Of a stretch of 64,000 bases of DNA, positions 53,210-62,464 are shown piece by piece. The notes below the pieces were generated by a model. It had not been told where the DNA came from and searched no databases. It saw only the letters and a program-made list of their open reading frames with translations. Position 1 is the stretch's first letter. Each line of letters starts with the position of its first letter. This DNA comes from Robinsoniella sp. (GTDB taxonomy: Bacteria; Bacillota; Clostridia; Lachnospirales; Lachnospiraceae): the NCBI GenBank assembly GCA_023664735.1, contig JAMPFB010000001.1, forward strand, positions 251,590 to 315,589, read 5' to 3'. Both the position numbers and the translations under genes were made by a program.

Positions 53210-54601
53210 ATGCAAAACATAAATCATTTAAATCTAAAAATCCAAGGGGTAAACTACATAAAATTAATGTCACTAAAAATCACCCACAAAGTCAACGACC
53301 ACGGCTACGCAGAACTCAATCTGGAAGTGGAACCGTCTGAGGCAGCGAGATTTGTGGATTGCGCCAATGAGAATACCACCATCATCATTACCACATCGGC
53401 AGAAGGGCAACACCCCGTATTATTTTGCGGAGGCGTGATATCAGCAGGATTAAATTATATGAGCCAGTATGCCTGCCTGAATATAAAATTAGTATCAGCC
53501 AGTCATAAGCTTGACATAAAAAAAGTCAGCAGGACATTCCAAAATACAGGAAGTACCTATGAAGACATTTTAAATAAGGTTTGTGCAGGAAGGGCAATAA
53601 CGGATATTGCAGTCACAGACCGCCCCATTAAAAATATGAAATTACAGAATAAAGAAACCGACTGGCAGTTTATTATGAGAATGGCATCCGAGCTGTCTGC
53701 ATCCGTATTTACAACAGTTCACGCACAAAAGCCGCAAATTTCAGTGGGAGTGCCTTCAATGGGCACAGTAACCCTTCCCAATACAGTAGAGTCTAAACAG
53801 GGACTTGATATGGAGAAATTCAGTAAGCTTGCGCAAAACAGCAACGCTCTGGCAGACAGTACAAGCTTTGGGGCAGAAAGTATCCAAAGCGAAAAATACT
53901 GCTATATAGGAGAGAAAATCAATGTAAACGGAGGCAGTTCTGTCATATCCTCCGTAAGCTGCAACATGCAAAAAGGAATTCTGAAATGTTCTTACAGCTT
54001 GCTAAAAGAATCAGGATTCGAGAGGGCGGAAGTGAATAACAGCAACACAGGCGGCAAAATGTTTATGGGAACGGTACAGGCAGTAAAAGGAGATAAAGTG
54101 CAGGTATTCTTTCATGAAATAGATGGCAGTTATGATGATGGAGGCACTCAATGGTTTCCTTATTCCACCTCATATTCTTCCAGTGACGGAAGCGGATTTT
54201 ACTGTATGCCGGAAGTGGGAGATCAGGTCAGGGTATTTATGCCCTCCAATAATGAAAAGGATGCATTTGTGGCAAGTTCTGTAAATTTAAATCCACAGTC
54301 CAATACCAGGGACAAATCATGGAAAGCTCCGGGAGGGAAGGAAATTCTTTTAACAGATGATGGAATCCATATTATCTGCGATGAAGAAAAAATATTCATT
54401 AATCTAACTACCGAAAAAGGGATAGAAGTCACATCAGATAAAAATATTGAAATCACTTCTGATGCCAGTATCACATTAAAGGCAGGAAAGAAGATTGAAA
54501 TGAAAGCAGAAAACGTAATTTCTATGGAAGTGGGAAATTCCAACATTCAAATGGATTCCCAGCAGATTGTGCTTGGTGCAGATAAGGTATTTGTTAACTG
54601 A
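53210..54601 (+). CDS. Stand-alone VgrG-like spike protein
   Basis: A 463-residue protein. It follows the layout of the VgrG part of the preceding gene: RTFQNTGSTYEDILNKV, ETDWQFIMRMASELS, an OB fold GKMFMGTVQAVKGDKVQVFF, GFYCMPEVGDQVRVF and a C-terminal beta-helix of short repeats (VTSDKNIEITSDASITLKAG). It carries no toxin extension. AGGAGG 9 bp before ATG 53210 is itself part of the end of the upstream Rhs frame. Base usage at its 5' end (ACxC-rich codons) differs from the upstream gene. Confidence 0.85.
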   Translation: MQNINHLNLKIQGVNYIKLMSLKITHKVNDHGYAELNLEVEPSEAARFVDCANENTTIIITTSAEGQHPVLFCGGVISAGLNYMSQYACLNIKLVSASHKLDIKKVSRTFQNTGSTYEDILNKVCAGRAITDIAVTDRPIKNMKLQNKETDWQFIMRMASELSASVFTTVHAQKPQISVGVPSMGTVTLPNTVESKQGLDMEKFSKLAQNSNALADSTSFGAESIQSEKYCYIGEKINVNGGSSVISSVSCNMQKGILKCSYSLLKESGFERAEVNNSNTGGKMFMGTVQAVKGDKVQVFFHEIDGSYDDGGTQWFPYSTSYSSSDGSGFYCMPEVGDQVRVFMPSNNEKDAFVASSVNLNPQSNTRDKSWKAPGGKEILLTDDGIHIICDEEKIFINLTTEKGIEVTSDKNIEITSDASITLKAGKKIEMKAENVISMEVGNSNIQMDSQQIVLGADKVFVN

Positions 54602-54761
54602 TTTTCCATAAGCATCACCCCATTCTGTAAAAAAAGAGCGGCCAGCCCACCCTGCAACACGGTCACCCTTGTGGAGTATTTTAGCACAGAGTATGTAAAG
54701 ACAATCATAATTTGTATATAGAGGTAAGAATATTGATGCTTGATGATTGAGGTGAAACTGA

Positions 54762-54791
54762 TTGACATGAAGTAATGCACTGATGTAAAAT
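54762..54791 (+). promoter_or_regulatory. Promoter upstream of the small membrane protein/methyltransferase genes
   Basis: TTGACA (54762-54767), 18-bp spacer, TAAAAT (54786-54791). Just after it, AGGTC-ACAATTTGC-GACCT (54799-54817) forms a short hairpin that could be an operator. Confidence 0.65.
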
Positions 54792-54862
54792 TTTTTTGAG
54801 GTCACAATTTGCGACCTTAAAAATAGAGACAGAAAATGTTTCGTCCAAAGGTGGTAGAAGAT

Positions 54863-55064
54863 ATGAAAAAAGAAAAAATACTTGCCTTTATTAGAATTGG
54901 TATGTTATTTGATTATTATTATAATTTTATTTTTTATTGCGAAAAAATTTGGATGGACAGATACTTCGATTTTAGATAATGTTATTGAACTTGCAATAGG
55001 TTGGCTTATCTGGAAAGTAATTATGATTGTTATAAATAAGAATAAAAAATCCTGTTCAGTATAA
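54863..55064 (+). pseudogene. Frameshifted small membrane protein, candidate immunity gene
   Basis: ATG 54863 with AAGGTGG upstream gives MKKEKILAFIRIGM, but that frame then closes. The neighbouring frame continues as LVCYLIIIIILFFIAKKFGW and ELAIGWLIWKVIMIVINKN, two membrane helices with a basic end. The translation signals and the hydrophobic body are thus in different frames, implying a 1-base indel between about 54890 and 54930 (or an uncommon start at TTG 54882). Small membrane proteins after VgrG/Rhs genes are often immunity proteins; this is inference. Confidence 0.5.
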
Positions 55065-55104
55065 GTGTGGCAAAAGGCAGAGTGAATAAATATAAGGTGT
55101 TAAA

Positions 55105-55707
55105 ATGCTTCAAAATATAACAATAGATTATTATAACAAAAATGCAGAGAACTTTGTGGAAGCTACAAGAGGTGTCAGCTTTATGGAAACACAAGATAAA
55201 TTTTTGAATTTTCTATCACCTAAAGGGAAAATTTTGGATTTTGGCTGTGGTTCTGGTCGCGACACAAAATATTTTATGGAAAAAGGATATAACGTGGATG
55301 CAACAGATGGTTCAGAAGAACTCTGTAAAATTGCTAGTGATTATACGGGGATAAAAGTAAAGCAAATGCTGTTTGCTGAACTTGATGCTGTAGAAAAGTA
55401 TGATGGTATTTGGGCATGTTCCTCAATACTTCATCTGCCTAAAAATGAATTGAAGCTCATCTTACAGAAAATGGCAGCAGCATTAAAGAAAGATGGAGTC
55501 ATATATGCCTCTTTTAAGCATGGAGAGTTTGAGGGGGAACGTAACGGCAGGTATTTCACGGACTTTACAATGAAATTATTTGCAGATTATTTGCAGAGTA
55601 TAGAAAACCTAAGGATAGAGGAAGGCTGGATTACTGGTGATGTGAGACCGGGAAGAGGGGAAGAGAAATGGCTGAATTTGATTCTGCGAAAGCAGGATAT
55701 TCATTAA
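55105..55707 (+). CDS. Class I SAM-dependent methyltransferase
   Basis: A 200-residue Rossmann methylase. Motif I is ILDFGCGSGRDTKYF, motif II NVDATDGS (acidic residue for ribose), and motif IV/V WACSSILHLPKNELKLIL. It resembles TehB/small-molecule methylases more than DNA methylases (no NPPY or PCQ motif). Its 3' end overlaps the HNH endonuclease gene by 40 bp, so the two are co-translated and probably act together. Substrate unknown. Confidence 0.88.
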   Translation: MLQNITIDYYNKNAENFVEATRGVSFMETQDKFLNFLSPKGKILDFGCGSGRDTKYFMEKGYNVDATDGSEELCKIASDYTGIKVKQMLFAELDAVEKYDGIWACSSILHLPKNELKLILQKMAAALKKDGVIYASFKHGEFEGERNGRYFTDFTMKLFADYLQSIENLRIEEGWITGDVRPGRGEEKWLNLILRKQDIH

Positions 55708-56846
55708 CGATTGACGGAAAATATTATAATACGCTGGACATTGAAGGCTTTTCTCAGATGATGAAGGATCCATCCTACTGCTATAAATTTTACTGGTTAG
55801 AAGCAATTGTACAGTTAATTTCAGAGGGCATCAGGGAGACTACCTTTGATACTGTTATTGATGAGATGATTTGTAATGCATGGTATTCTGTAAGGGAATT
55901 TCACATTCATTTAAGCGGTATGTCATCAGATAGTCAGGTGAGAGATGGCTTGGAGAGAGCGGTATTAAGGCTGACGGAACTTTCGGAGCTTTCAGCAAAT
56001 GCATCTAAAGTTGAGATTAAGAATGCGATTGCAAAACATAATGATGCGTTAAAGGCTTTCAAGGAGCAGCTTACCAATATGGTTCCTTATAGAGCATTGG
56101 CCGGATTTTTTCATAAAAGCAAAGAAGCTGCCGAGTGGGGAAGTATTCGCAAAATGATTGCTTACATAGAGAGAATCAATCGAGATGTTGTTTTACTGCC
56201 TTATACATTAGGCTCTGAAAGTAAGCTAAAGAAAAAGATTTATTTTCAGGATGCATGGGTGGAGATGATTCAGCAACAGACAGTACCGATTTTGGGCTGG
56301 ATTCAATATGAAAAGGTAAAGTGGCTGCAGAATAATAATCCAGAGGTGCCGGGACTGGTGTATAAGCTGGCACCAATGGATGAGAAGATGCGCAAACTGA
56401 ATAATGTGCGAAAGCTATGGGAAGGAATTTTGGAAGTAAGCGAAGTGAGAGATGTGTTTACAGATAAGCCAGTAGTTTCAAAACAGTATGATGTGGATCA
56501 TTTTATTCCATGGTCTTTTGTCATGAATGACGAATTGTGGAATTTGATGCCGATGGATTCTACGTTGAATTCCTCAAAGAGCAATAGATTACCTAAGTGG
56601 GTTCCATTTTTTGAACGCTTTGCCAGAAATCAATTTATTATGTATGGTCTGATTTACGAAAAAGATGGGATTCGCAGATTATACGAGGCATGCTACAGAG
56701 ATAACTTACATTCACTTTGGGCAGGACAGGAACTTTACAGAAAAGGAAATACAGAAATCGAATTTTTTAATATCCTACAGAAGAATATGCAGCCAGTGTA
56801 CGATTCAGCCAGAAGACAAGGATATGAGATTTGGAATCAAGGATAA
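55668..56846 (+). CDS. HNH endonuclease-domain protein
   Basis: A 392-residue protein. The N-terminal 270 residues are helical without known motif. The HNH motif is at about 285-325: QYDVDHFIPWSFVMND (catalytic His with acidic neighbours), then LWNLMPMDSTLNSSKSNRLP with the Asn and the NxxK ending. HNH proteins of this form are common in defence islands next to a helicase and a methyltransferase; no helicase is present here. The start at ATG 55668 has GGGGAAG upstream. Confidence 0.85.
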   Translation: MAEFDSAKAGYSLTIDGKYYNTLDIEGFSQMMKDPSYCYKFYWLEAIVQLISEGIRETTFDTVIDEMICNAWYSVREFHIHLSGMSSDSQVRDGLERAVLRLTELSELSANASKVEIKNAIAKHNDALKAFKEQLTNMVPYRALAGFFHKSKEAAEWGSIRKMIAYIERINRDVVLLPYTLGSESKLKKKIYFQDAWVEMIQQQTVPILGWIQYEKVKWLQNNNPEVPGLVYKLAPMDEKMRKLNNVRKLWEGILEVSEVRDVFTDKPVVSKQYDVDHFIPWSFVMNDELWNLMPMDSTLNSSKSNRLPKWVPFFERFARNQFIMYGLIYEKDGIRRLYEACYRDNLHSLWAGQELYRKGNTEIEFFNILQKNMQPVYDSARRQGYEIWNQG

Positions 56847-56858
56847 AATGCGGGAACA

Positions 56859-57054
56859 GTAACAGTTCAGCCCACAGGCGCAGAGCAGGTTTTATGCAGA
56901 GCACATTTTCTACGTCGTCACGCTCTCGCTCTATAAAAACGCAACAGTGCTAAGCTCGAAAATACCTCGCTAAGCGCTGGCGTTTTTATAAGGACTCCTT
57001 TAGAAAATGTGCTCTGCATAAAACCTGCTCTGCGCCTGTGGGCTGAACTGTTAC
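56859..57054. repeat. Palindromic element C (196 bp, core in opposite orientation)
   Basis: Arms 56859-56912 and 57001-57054 (54 bp each) are reverse complements with at most a few mismatches, running GTAACAGTTCAGCCCACAGGCG to CGCCTGTGGGCTGAACTGTTAC. The 88-bp core (56913-57000) is the reverse complement of those of elements A and B. Its arm sequence defines the consensus found as isolated fragments at other sites. It lies between the HNH gene and the L10 operon promoter. Confidence 0.92.
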
Positions 57055-57084
57055 CGGGAACATATGGGATTAGAAATTTGCAGC

Positions 57085-57114
57085 TTGACAATCCCCTAAA
57101 ACCTGTGCTATTCT
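57085..57114 (+). promoter_or_regulatory. Promoter of the rplJ-rplL operon
   Basis: TTGACA (57085-57090), 18-bp spacer, TATTCT (57109-57114). Confidence 0.8.
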
Positions 57115-57117
57115 ATC

Positions 57118-57229
57118 TACGGTCATTTTGACCATGCCGAAGACAGTAGGTGCAAAGGACTGAAATAGCAGTCTGGCGCGTAAGTATATCGCCTACCGAG
57201 GAGAAAAGAGTTGTTAAGTAGAAACTTTT
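57118..57229 (+). promoter_or_regulatory. Ribosomal protein L10 leader RNA
   Basis: Hairpin GGTCATTTTGACC (57121-57133), then the conserved GAAGACAGTAGGTGCAAAGGACTG with internal stem GACTG/CAGTC and the closing CGCCTACCGAGG. This is the L10(L12)4-binding leader by which L10 represses its own operon in Firmicutes. The terminator at 57230-57257 is its expression platform. Confidence 0.88.
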
Positions 57230-57257
57230 GCCTTCCTGTCTTTTGGAAGGCTTTTTT
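57230..57257 (+). terminator. Attenuator terminator of the L10 leader
   Basis: Stem GCCTTCC / GGAAGGC, loop TGTCTTTT, then six T. Confidence 0.88.
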
Positions 57258-57305
57258 CATAAAGCTAACTCCTTTCGGCAGCAAAATCTATAAGGAGGAA
57301 AGAAA

Positions 57306-57887
57306 ATGGCTAAAGTCGAATTGAAACAACCTATCGTTGAGGAAATCTCCGGTTATATCAAGGAAGCCCAGTCTGTTGTATTAGTGGATTACCGCGGACT
57401 TACCGTGGAGCAGGATACAAGACTTCGTAGACAGCTTCGTGAAGCTGGAGTAACCTACAAGGTTTACAAAAACACCATGATGAACTTTGCATTTAAGGGA
57501 ACTGACTGTGAAGCGTTGATGCAGTACTTAGAAGGACCAAGCGCTATTGCAATTTCTGCAACAGATGCAACAGCTCCTGCAAGGGTACTTGGAAAATTTG
57601 CAAAGGAAGCAGATAAGCTTGAAATCAAGGGTGGTATTGTTGAAGGTATTGCATATGATGCAAAGGGAATTGCAAACATTGCTATGATTCCAAGCAGAGA
57701 AGAATTGCTTTCCAAATTACTTGGAAGCATTCAGTCTCCAATTACCAACTTTGCTCGTGTCATGAACCAGTTAGCAGAAAAAGGCGGCGCTTCCGATGCA
57801 GCGCCGGCTGAAGAAGCTCCAACTGCAGAAGAGGCTCCGGCAGCGGAAGCACCTGCAGAAGAAGCAACTGAAACCCCAGCTGAATAA
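57306..57887 (+). CDS. rplJ: 50S ribosomal protein L10
   Basis: A 193-residue protein that anchors L7/L12 dimers to 23S rRNA in the ribosomal stalk. VVLVDYRGLTVEQDTRLRR and YKVYKNTMMNFAF are the family's N-terminal RNA-binding part; the C-terminal helix for L7/L12 and an Ala/Glu/Pro-rich tail (EEAPTAEEAPAAEAPAEE) follow. The extended acidic tail is longer than in E. coli. The L10 leader regulates it. Confidence 0.95.
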   Translation: MAKVELKQPIVEEISGYIKEAQSVVLVDYRGLTVEQDTRLRRQLREAGVTYKVYKNTMMNFAFKGTDCEALMQYLEGPSAIAISATDATAPARVLGKFAKEADKLEIKGGIVEGIAYDAKGIANIAMIPSREELLSKLLGSIQSPITNFARVMNQLAEKGGASDAAPAEEAPTAEEAPAAEAPAEEATETPAE

Positions 57888-57987
57888 TGGAGACAAAATA
57901 AGCGCATATGCGCTTGAAGCATGAAAAAGAAACTGCCCAGTCAGATAGACTGACAGGAAAACGAAATTGAAAAAGGAGAAGAGTAAA

Positions 57988-58365
57988 ATGGCAAAATTAA
58001 CAACAGCAGAAATTATCGATGCTATTAAAGAGTTAACAGTATTAGAATTAAATGATTTAGTAAAAGCTTGTGAAGAAGAATTTGGTGTATCTGCAGCAGC
58101 AGGTGTTGTAGTTGCAGCAGCAGGCGCAGCAGATGGAGCAGGCGCTGAAGAAAAGACAGAATTTGATATAGAATTAACAGAGGTTGGACCAAACAAGGTT
58201 AAAGTTATCAAGGTTGTTCGTGAAGCTACAGGCCTTGGCTTAAAAGAAGCAAAAGATTTAGTTGATGGAGCACCTAAGGTATTAAAAGAAGCTGCATCCA
58301 AAGAAGAAGCTGAAGAAATCAAGACAAAATTAGAAGCAGAAGGCGCTAAGGTTACATTAAAATAA
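57988..58365 (+). CDS. rplL: 50S ribosomal protein L7/L12
   Basis: A 125-residue stalk protein that recruits translation GTPases. N-terminal dimerisation domain ([20 protein letters not shown]), Ala/Gly hinge (about 38-52) and C-terminal domain with [24 protein letters not shown] 57988 has AAGGAG upstream; an earlier in-frame ATG at 57967 is not needed. Confidence 0.96.
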   Translation: MAKLTTAEIIDAIKELTVLELNDLVKACEEEFGVSAAAGVVVAAAGAADGAGAEEKTEFDIELTEVGPNKVKVIKVVREATGLGLKEAKDLVDGAPKVLKEAASKEEAEEIKTKLEAEGAKVTLK

Positions 58366-58386
58366 TGTAGGAAAAACCTGATGTTT

Positions 58387-58420
58387 AAGGCTCAGAAAAA
58401 ATTCTGGGCCTTTTTCTTTT
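58387..58420 (+). terminator. Rho-independent terminator after rplL
   Basis: Stem AAGGCTCAGAA / TTCTGGGCCTT, loop AAAA, then TTTTTCTTTT. With a separate promoter downstream, rpoBC can be expressed apart from rplJL. Confidence 0.88.
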
Positions 58421-58450
58421 CATTTTTATCCAAATTTGTAAAATTTCTTG

Positions 58451-58479
58451 TTGACTTGTATACAGACTTGTAGTAGAAT
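58451..58479 (+). promoter_or_regulatory. Promoter of rpoB-rpoC
   Basis: TTGACT (58451-58456), 17-bp spacer, TAGAAT (58474-58479), about 90 bp before rpoB. Confidence 0.82.
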
Positions 58480-58570
58480 GGATAGTGCACTATTGTGGTA
58501 TGGTATGCTTATTCTAATAATATCATCTGCGAATTAGACATATAAACGGAAAGAACGGGGTGAAATGTCA

Positions 58571-61500
58571 ATGGAAAAGAACAGAATACGTCCTATTGCC
58601 TCAGGCAAGAATATACGTATGAGTTATTCACGACAAAAAGAGGTTTTGGATATGCCAAACCTGATCGAGGTTCAAAAAGACTCTTATAACTGGTTTCTGA
58701 AAGAAGGATTGAAAGAAGTATTTGCCGATATTTCTCCAATTGAAGATTACAGCGGCCACTTAAGCCTTGAGTTTGTGGACTTTGAATTGTGTGAAGATGA
58801 TGTAAAGTATTCTATTGAGAAGTGTAAGGAAAGAGATGCTACTTATGCAGCGCCTTTAAAGGTAAAGGTGCGTCTTTACAACAAAGAAAAGGAAGAAATC
58901 AGTGAGCATGAGATTTTTATGGGCGACCTGCCCCTTATGACTGAAACAGGTACGTTCGTTATTAACGGCGCAGAAAGAGTTATTGTTAGCCAGTTAGTGC
59001 GTTCACCGGGTATTTATTATTCTATCGGTCATGACAAGATTGGCAAGGAGTTGTTTTCCGCTACAGTGATTCCAAACCGTGGTGCGTGGTTAGAATACGA
59101 AACCGATTCCAATGACGTTTTCTACGTTCGCGTAGATAGAACAAGAAAAGTACCGATTACAGTGCTCCTTCGTGCACTTGGCATAGGCACAAATGACGAA
59201 ATCAGGGAACTGTTTGGTGATGAACCTAAAATTGAAGCAAGCTTTACGAAAGACGTTTCTGAAAATTATCAAGAAGGTCTTTTAGAGCTATACAAAAAAA
59301 TCCGTCCGGGCGAGCCTCTTTCCGTGGAAAGTGCAGAAAGTCTTATTACGGCTATGTTTTTTGATCCAAGGCGTTATGACCTTGCCAAAGTGGGCAGATA
59401 TAAATTCAATAAGAAGCTGGCATTAAGAAACCGTATCAGACATCAGGTTCTTGCAGAGGACGTTATAGATACCTTTACCGGTGAAGTTCTTGCGGAGGCA
59501 GGGACAACCGTAACTGCTGAGTTAGCAGATGCTATCCAAAATGCGGCAGTACCTTATGTATATGTACAGGCGGAAGAAAAGAATATAAAGATTCTTTCCA
59601 ATATGATGGTAGATATTACGAATTTCGTAGACTGTAACCCCAAAGAGCTTGGCGTAACGGAACATGTTTATTTCCCGGTATTGCAGAGTATTCTTGAGGA
59701 ATACAGCGATAAGCCGGAAGAGTTAGCACGTGCTATTCAGAAAAACATTAGCGAGCTGATTCCAAAGCATATTACAAAGGAAGATATTATTGCTTCTATC
59801 AATTATAATATTCACTTGGAATATGGTATTGGAAATGATGATGATATTGACCATTTGGGCAATAGAAGAATCAGAGCGGTAGGAGAGCTTCTACAGAATC
59901 AGTACAGAATCGGCTTATCTAGGCTGGAAAGAGTTGTAAGAGAAAGAATGACCACTCATGATGCGGAAGAAATTTCACCGCAGGTTTTGATTAATATTAA
60001 GCCGGTGCAGGCAGCAGTAAAGGAGTTTTTTGGTTCTTCCCAGTTATCACAGTTTATGGATCAGAACAATCCGCTTGGTGAGCTGACCCATAAGAGGCGT
60101 TTATCCGCACTGGGACCCGGCGGTCTTTCCAGAGACCGGGCGGGATTTGAGGTTCGTGATGTTCATTATTCCCATTATGGAAGAATGTGCCCTATCGAAA
60201 CACCAGAAGGTCCTAACATTGGTCTGATTAACTCCCTTGCTACTTATGCCAGAATTAATGAATACGGCTTTGTAGAAGCACCGTATCGTGAAATAGATAA
60301 GTCAGATCCGGAAAATCCAAGGGTAACGGATAAGGTTACTTATATGACAGCAGATGAAGAGGACAATTACCATGTAGCACAGGCTAACGAAGCTTTAGAT
60401 GAAAACGGACATTTCGTAAGAAAGATGGTTTCAGGTCGTTATAAAGAAGAAACACAGGAGTATCCAAAATCCATGTTTGATTATATGGATGTATCTCCAA
60501 AGATGGTGTTTTCTGTTGCTACAGCATTGATTCCTTTCTTGGAAAATGATGATGCAAACCGTGCCCTTATGGGCTCTAACATGCAGCGTCAGGCAGTGCC
60601 TCTTCTAATTACAGAGGCGCCAGTAGTTGGTACAGGTATGGAACCAAAAGCTGCTGTTGACTCAGGGGTATGTGTGATTGCCAAAAAAGCGGGTACGATA
60701 GATTACGTTTCCTCCAAGCTCATTAAAATCACCTATGATGATGGCGAAAAGGATGAATACCGTTTAACGAAGTTTGCAAGAAGCAACCAGTCTAACTGCT
60801 ATAACCAGAAGCCTATTGTATTTAAGGGCGACCATGTGGCAGAAGGACAGGTAATTGCAGATGGACCGTCTACAGAAGGCGGCGAGCTTGCCCTTGGAAA
60901 GAATCCCCTCATTGGTTTTATGACATGGGAAGGCTATAACTATGAGGATGCTGTTTTATTAAGCGAAAGACTGGTTCAGGAAGATGTTTATACATCAGTC
61001 CATATAGAAGAATATGAAGCAGAAGCAAGAGACACCAAATTAGGGCCGGAGGAAATCACAAGAGACGTTCCGGGCGTGGGTGACGATGCGTTAAAGGATT
61101 TGGACGACAGAGGCGTTATCCGTATTGGCGCTGAGGTTCGTGCAGGAGATATTCTGGTAGGTAAGGTAACTCCTAAGGGAGAAACAGAACTGACAGCAGA
61201 GGAAAGGCTTCTTCGTGCCATATTTGGAGAAAAGGCAAGAGAAGTAAGAGACACTTCCCTAAAGGTGCCTCATGGTGAATATGGTATTGTAGTAGATGCA
61301 AAGGTATTTACAAGGGAAAACGGCGATGAATTATCACCGGGCGTAAATCAGGCAGTCCGCATTTATATTGCCCAGAAGAGAAAGATTTCCGTAGGTGACA
61401 AGATGGCAGGACGTCATGGTAATAAGGGTGTAGTTTCCCGTGTGCTGCCGGTAGAAGATATGCCATATCTGCCAAACGGACGTCCTCTTGATATCGTATT

Positions 61501-62425
61501 AAATCCTCTTGGAGTGCCGTCCCGTATGAACATTGGACAGGTACTGGAAATCCATCTGTCACTGGCTGCAAAGGCGTTAGGCTTTAATGTGGCAACACCG
61601 GTATTTGATGGTGCAAATGAGCGGGATATCATGGACACGTTAGACGTTGCTAACGATTATGTAAATACCGAATGGGAAGAATTTGAAGCAAAATATAAAG
61701 ATGAGCTTCTTCCGGAGGTAATGGAATATTTATACGAAAATAGAGAACACAGGAAGGTTTGGAAGGGAGTGCCTATTTCCAAGGACGGTAAAGTAAGGCT
61801 GAGAGACGGACGTACCGGAGAATATTTCGATTCACCGGTAACTATCGGACACATGCATTATCTGAAGCTGCACCACTTAGTAGACGATAAGATTCATGCC
61901 CGTTCTACTGGTCCTTACTCCTTAGTAACCCAGCAGCCTTTAGGTGGTAAAGCACAGTTTGGCGGACAGAGATTTGGTGAAATGGAAGTTTGGGCTTTGG
62001 AGGCATATGGTGCATCCTATACCCTTCAGGAAATCTTAACGGTAAAATCCGATGATGTGATAGGTCGTGTTAAGACATACGAAGCAATTATTAAGGGTGA
62101 CAATATCCCTGAACCGGGAATTCCGGAATCCTTCAAGGTTCTTCTGAAAGAATTACAATCTCTTGGACTGGATGTAAAGGTATTAAGAGAAGATCATACG
62201 GAAGTAGAGATTATGGAAACAATCGATTATGGTGAAAACGATTACCGTTATGAGATTGAAGGAGAATCCAAAGACTATGGTTACGAACGGGAATCATTAG
62301 GCTCTATGGGGTATCAGCAACAGGAGTTTGATGCGGAAGGAGAATTAGTAAGCGCAGAAGACGAGGAAGAAGCAGAGTTGGAAGAGGATTTTTCGGAAGA
62401 ATTTGCAGGAAGCTATGAAGAGTAA
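58571..62425 (+). CDS. rpoB: RNA polymerase subunit beta
   Basis: A 1284-residue core polymerase subunit. The rifampicin pocket [29 protein letters not shown] (seen as separate pieces [25 protein letters not shown]) carries the usual sensitive residues; [36 protein letters not shown] and [15 protein letters not shown] are standard. The C-terminal 70 residues are an acidic extension. ATG 58571 fits the GGGGTG site better than ATG 58565, two codons upstream. Confidence 0.97.
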   Translation: MEKNRIRPIASGKNIRMSYSRQKEVLDMPNLIEVQKDSYNWFLKEGLKEVFADISPIEDYSGHLSLEFVDFELCEDDVKYSIEKCKERDATYAAPLKVKVRLYNKEKEEISEHEIFMGDLPLMTETGTFVINGAERVIVSQLVRSPGIYYSIGHDKIGKELFSATVIPNRGAWLEYETDSNDVFYVRVDRTRKVPITVLLRALGIGTNDEIRELFGDEPKIEASFTKDVSENYQEGLLELYKKIRPGEPLSVESAESLITAMFFDPRRYDLAKVGRYKFNKKLALRNRIRHQVLAEDVIDTFTGEVLAEAGTTVTAELADAIQNAAVPYVYVQAEEKNIKILSNMMVDITNFVDCNPKELGVTEHVYFPVLQSILEEYSDKPEELARAIQKNISELIPKHITKEDIIASINYNIHLEYGIGNDDDIDHLGNRRIRAVGELLQNQYRIGLSRLERVVRERMTTHDAEEISPQVLINIKPVQAAVKEFFGSSQLSQFMDQNNPLGELTHKRRLSALGPGGLSRDRAGFEVRDVHYSHYGRMCPIETPEGPNIGLINSLATYARINEYGFVEAPYREIDKSDPENPRVTDKVTYMTADEEDNYHVAQANEALDENGHFVRKMVSGRYKEETQEYPKSMFDYMDVSPKMVFSVATALIPFLENDDANRALMGSNMQRQAVPLLITEAPVVGTGMEPKAAVDSGVCVIAKKAGTIDYVSSKLIKITYDDGEKDEYRLTKFARSNQSNCYNQKPIVFKGDHVAEGQVIADGPSTEGGELALGKNPLIGFMTWEGYNYEDAVLLSERLVQEDVYTSVHIEEYEAEARDTKLGPEEITRDVPGVGDDALKDLDDRGVIRIGAEVRAGDILVGKVTPKGETELTAEERLLRAIFGEKAREVRDTSLKVPHGEYGIVVDAKVFTRENGDELSPGVNQAVRIYIAQKRKISVGDKMAGRHGNKGVVSRVLPVEDMPYLPNGRPLDIVLNPLGVPSRMNIGQVLEIHLSLAAKALGFNVATPVFDGANERDIMDTLDVANDYVNTEWEEFEAKYKDELLPEVMEYLYENREHRKVWKGVPISKDGKVRLRDGRTGEYFDSPVTIGHMHYLKLHHLVDDKIHARSTGPYSLVTQQPLGGKAQFGGQRFGEMEVWALEAYGASYTLQEILTVKSDDVIGRVKTYEAIIKGDNIPEPGIPESFKVLLKELQSLGLDVKVLREDHTEVEIMETIDYGENDYRYEIEGESKDYGYERESLGSMGYQQQEFDAEGELVSAEDEEEAELEEDFSEEFAGSYEE

Positions 62426-62464
62426 AAAATGATTCTGTTAACGTAATTGGAAGGAGTGCCATAA

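Noticed and set aside
54882..55064. Intact small membrane protein from a TTG start
   Set aside because: The strong ribosome binding site serves ATG 54863 in another frame, so a frameshifted gene is the better reading, though not certain.
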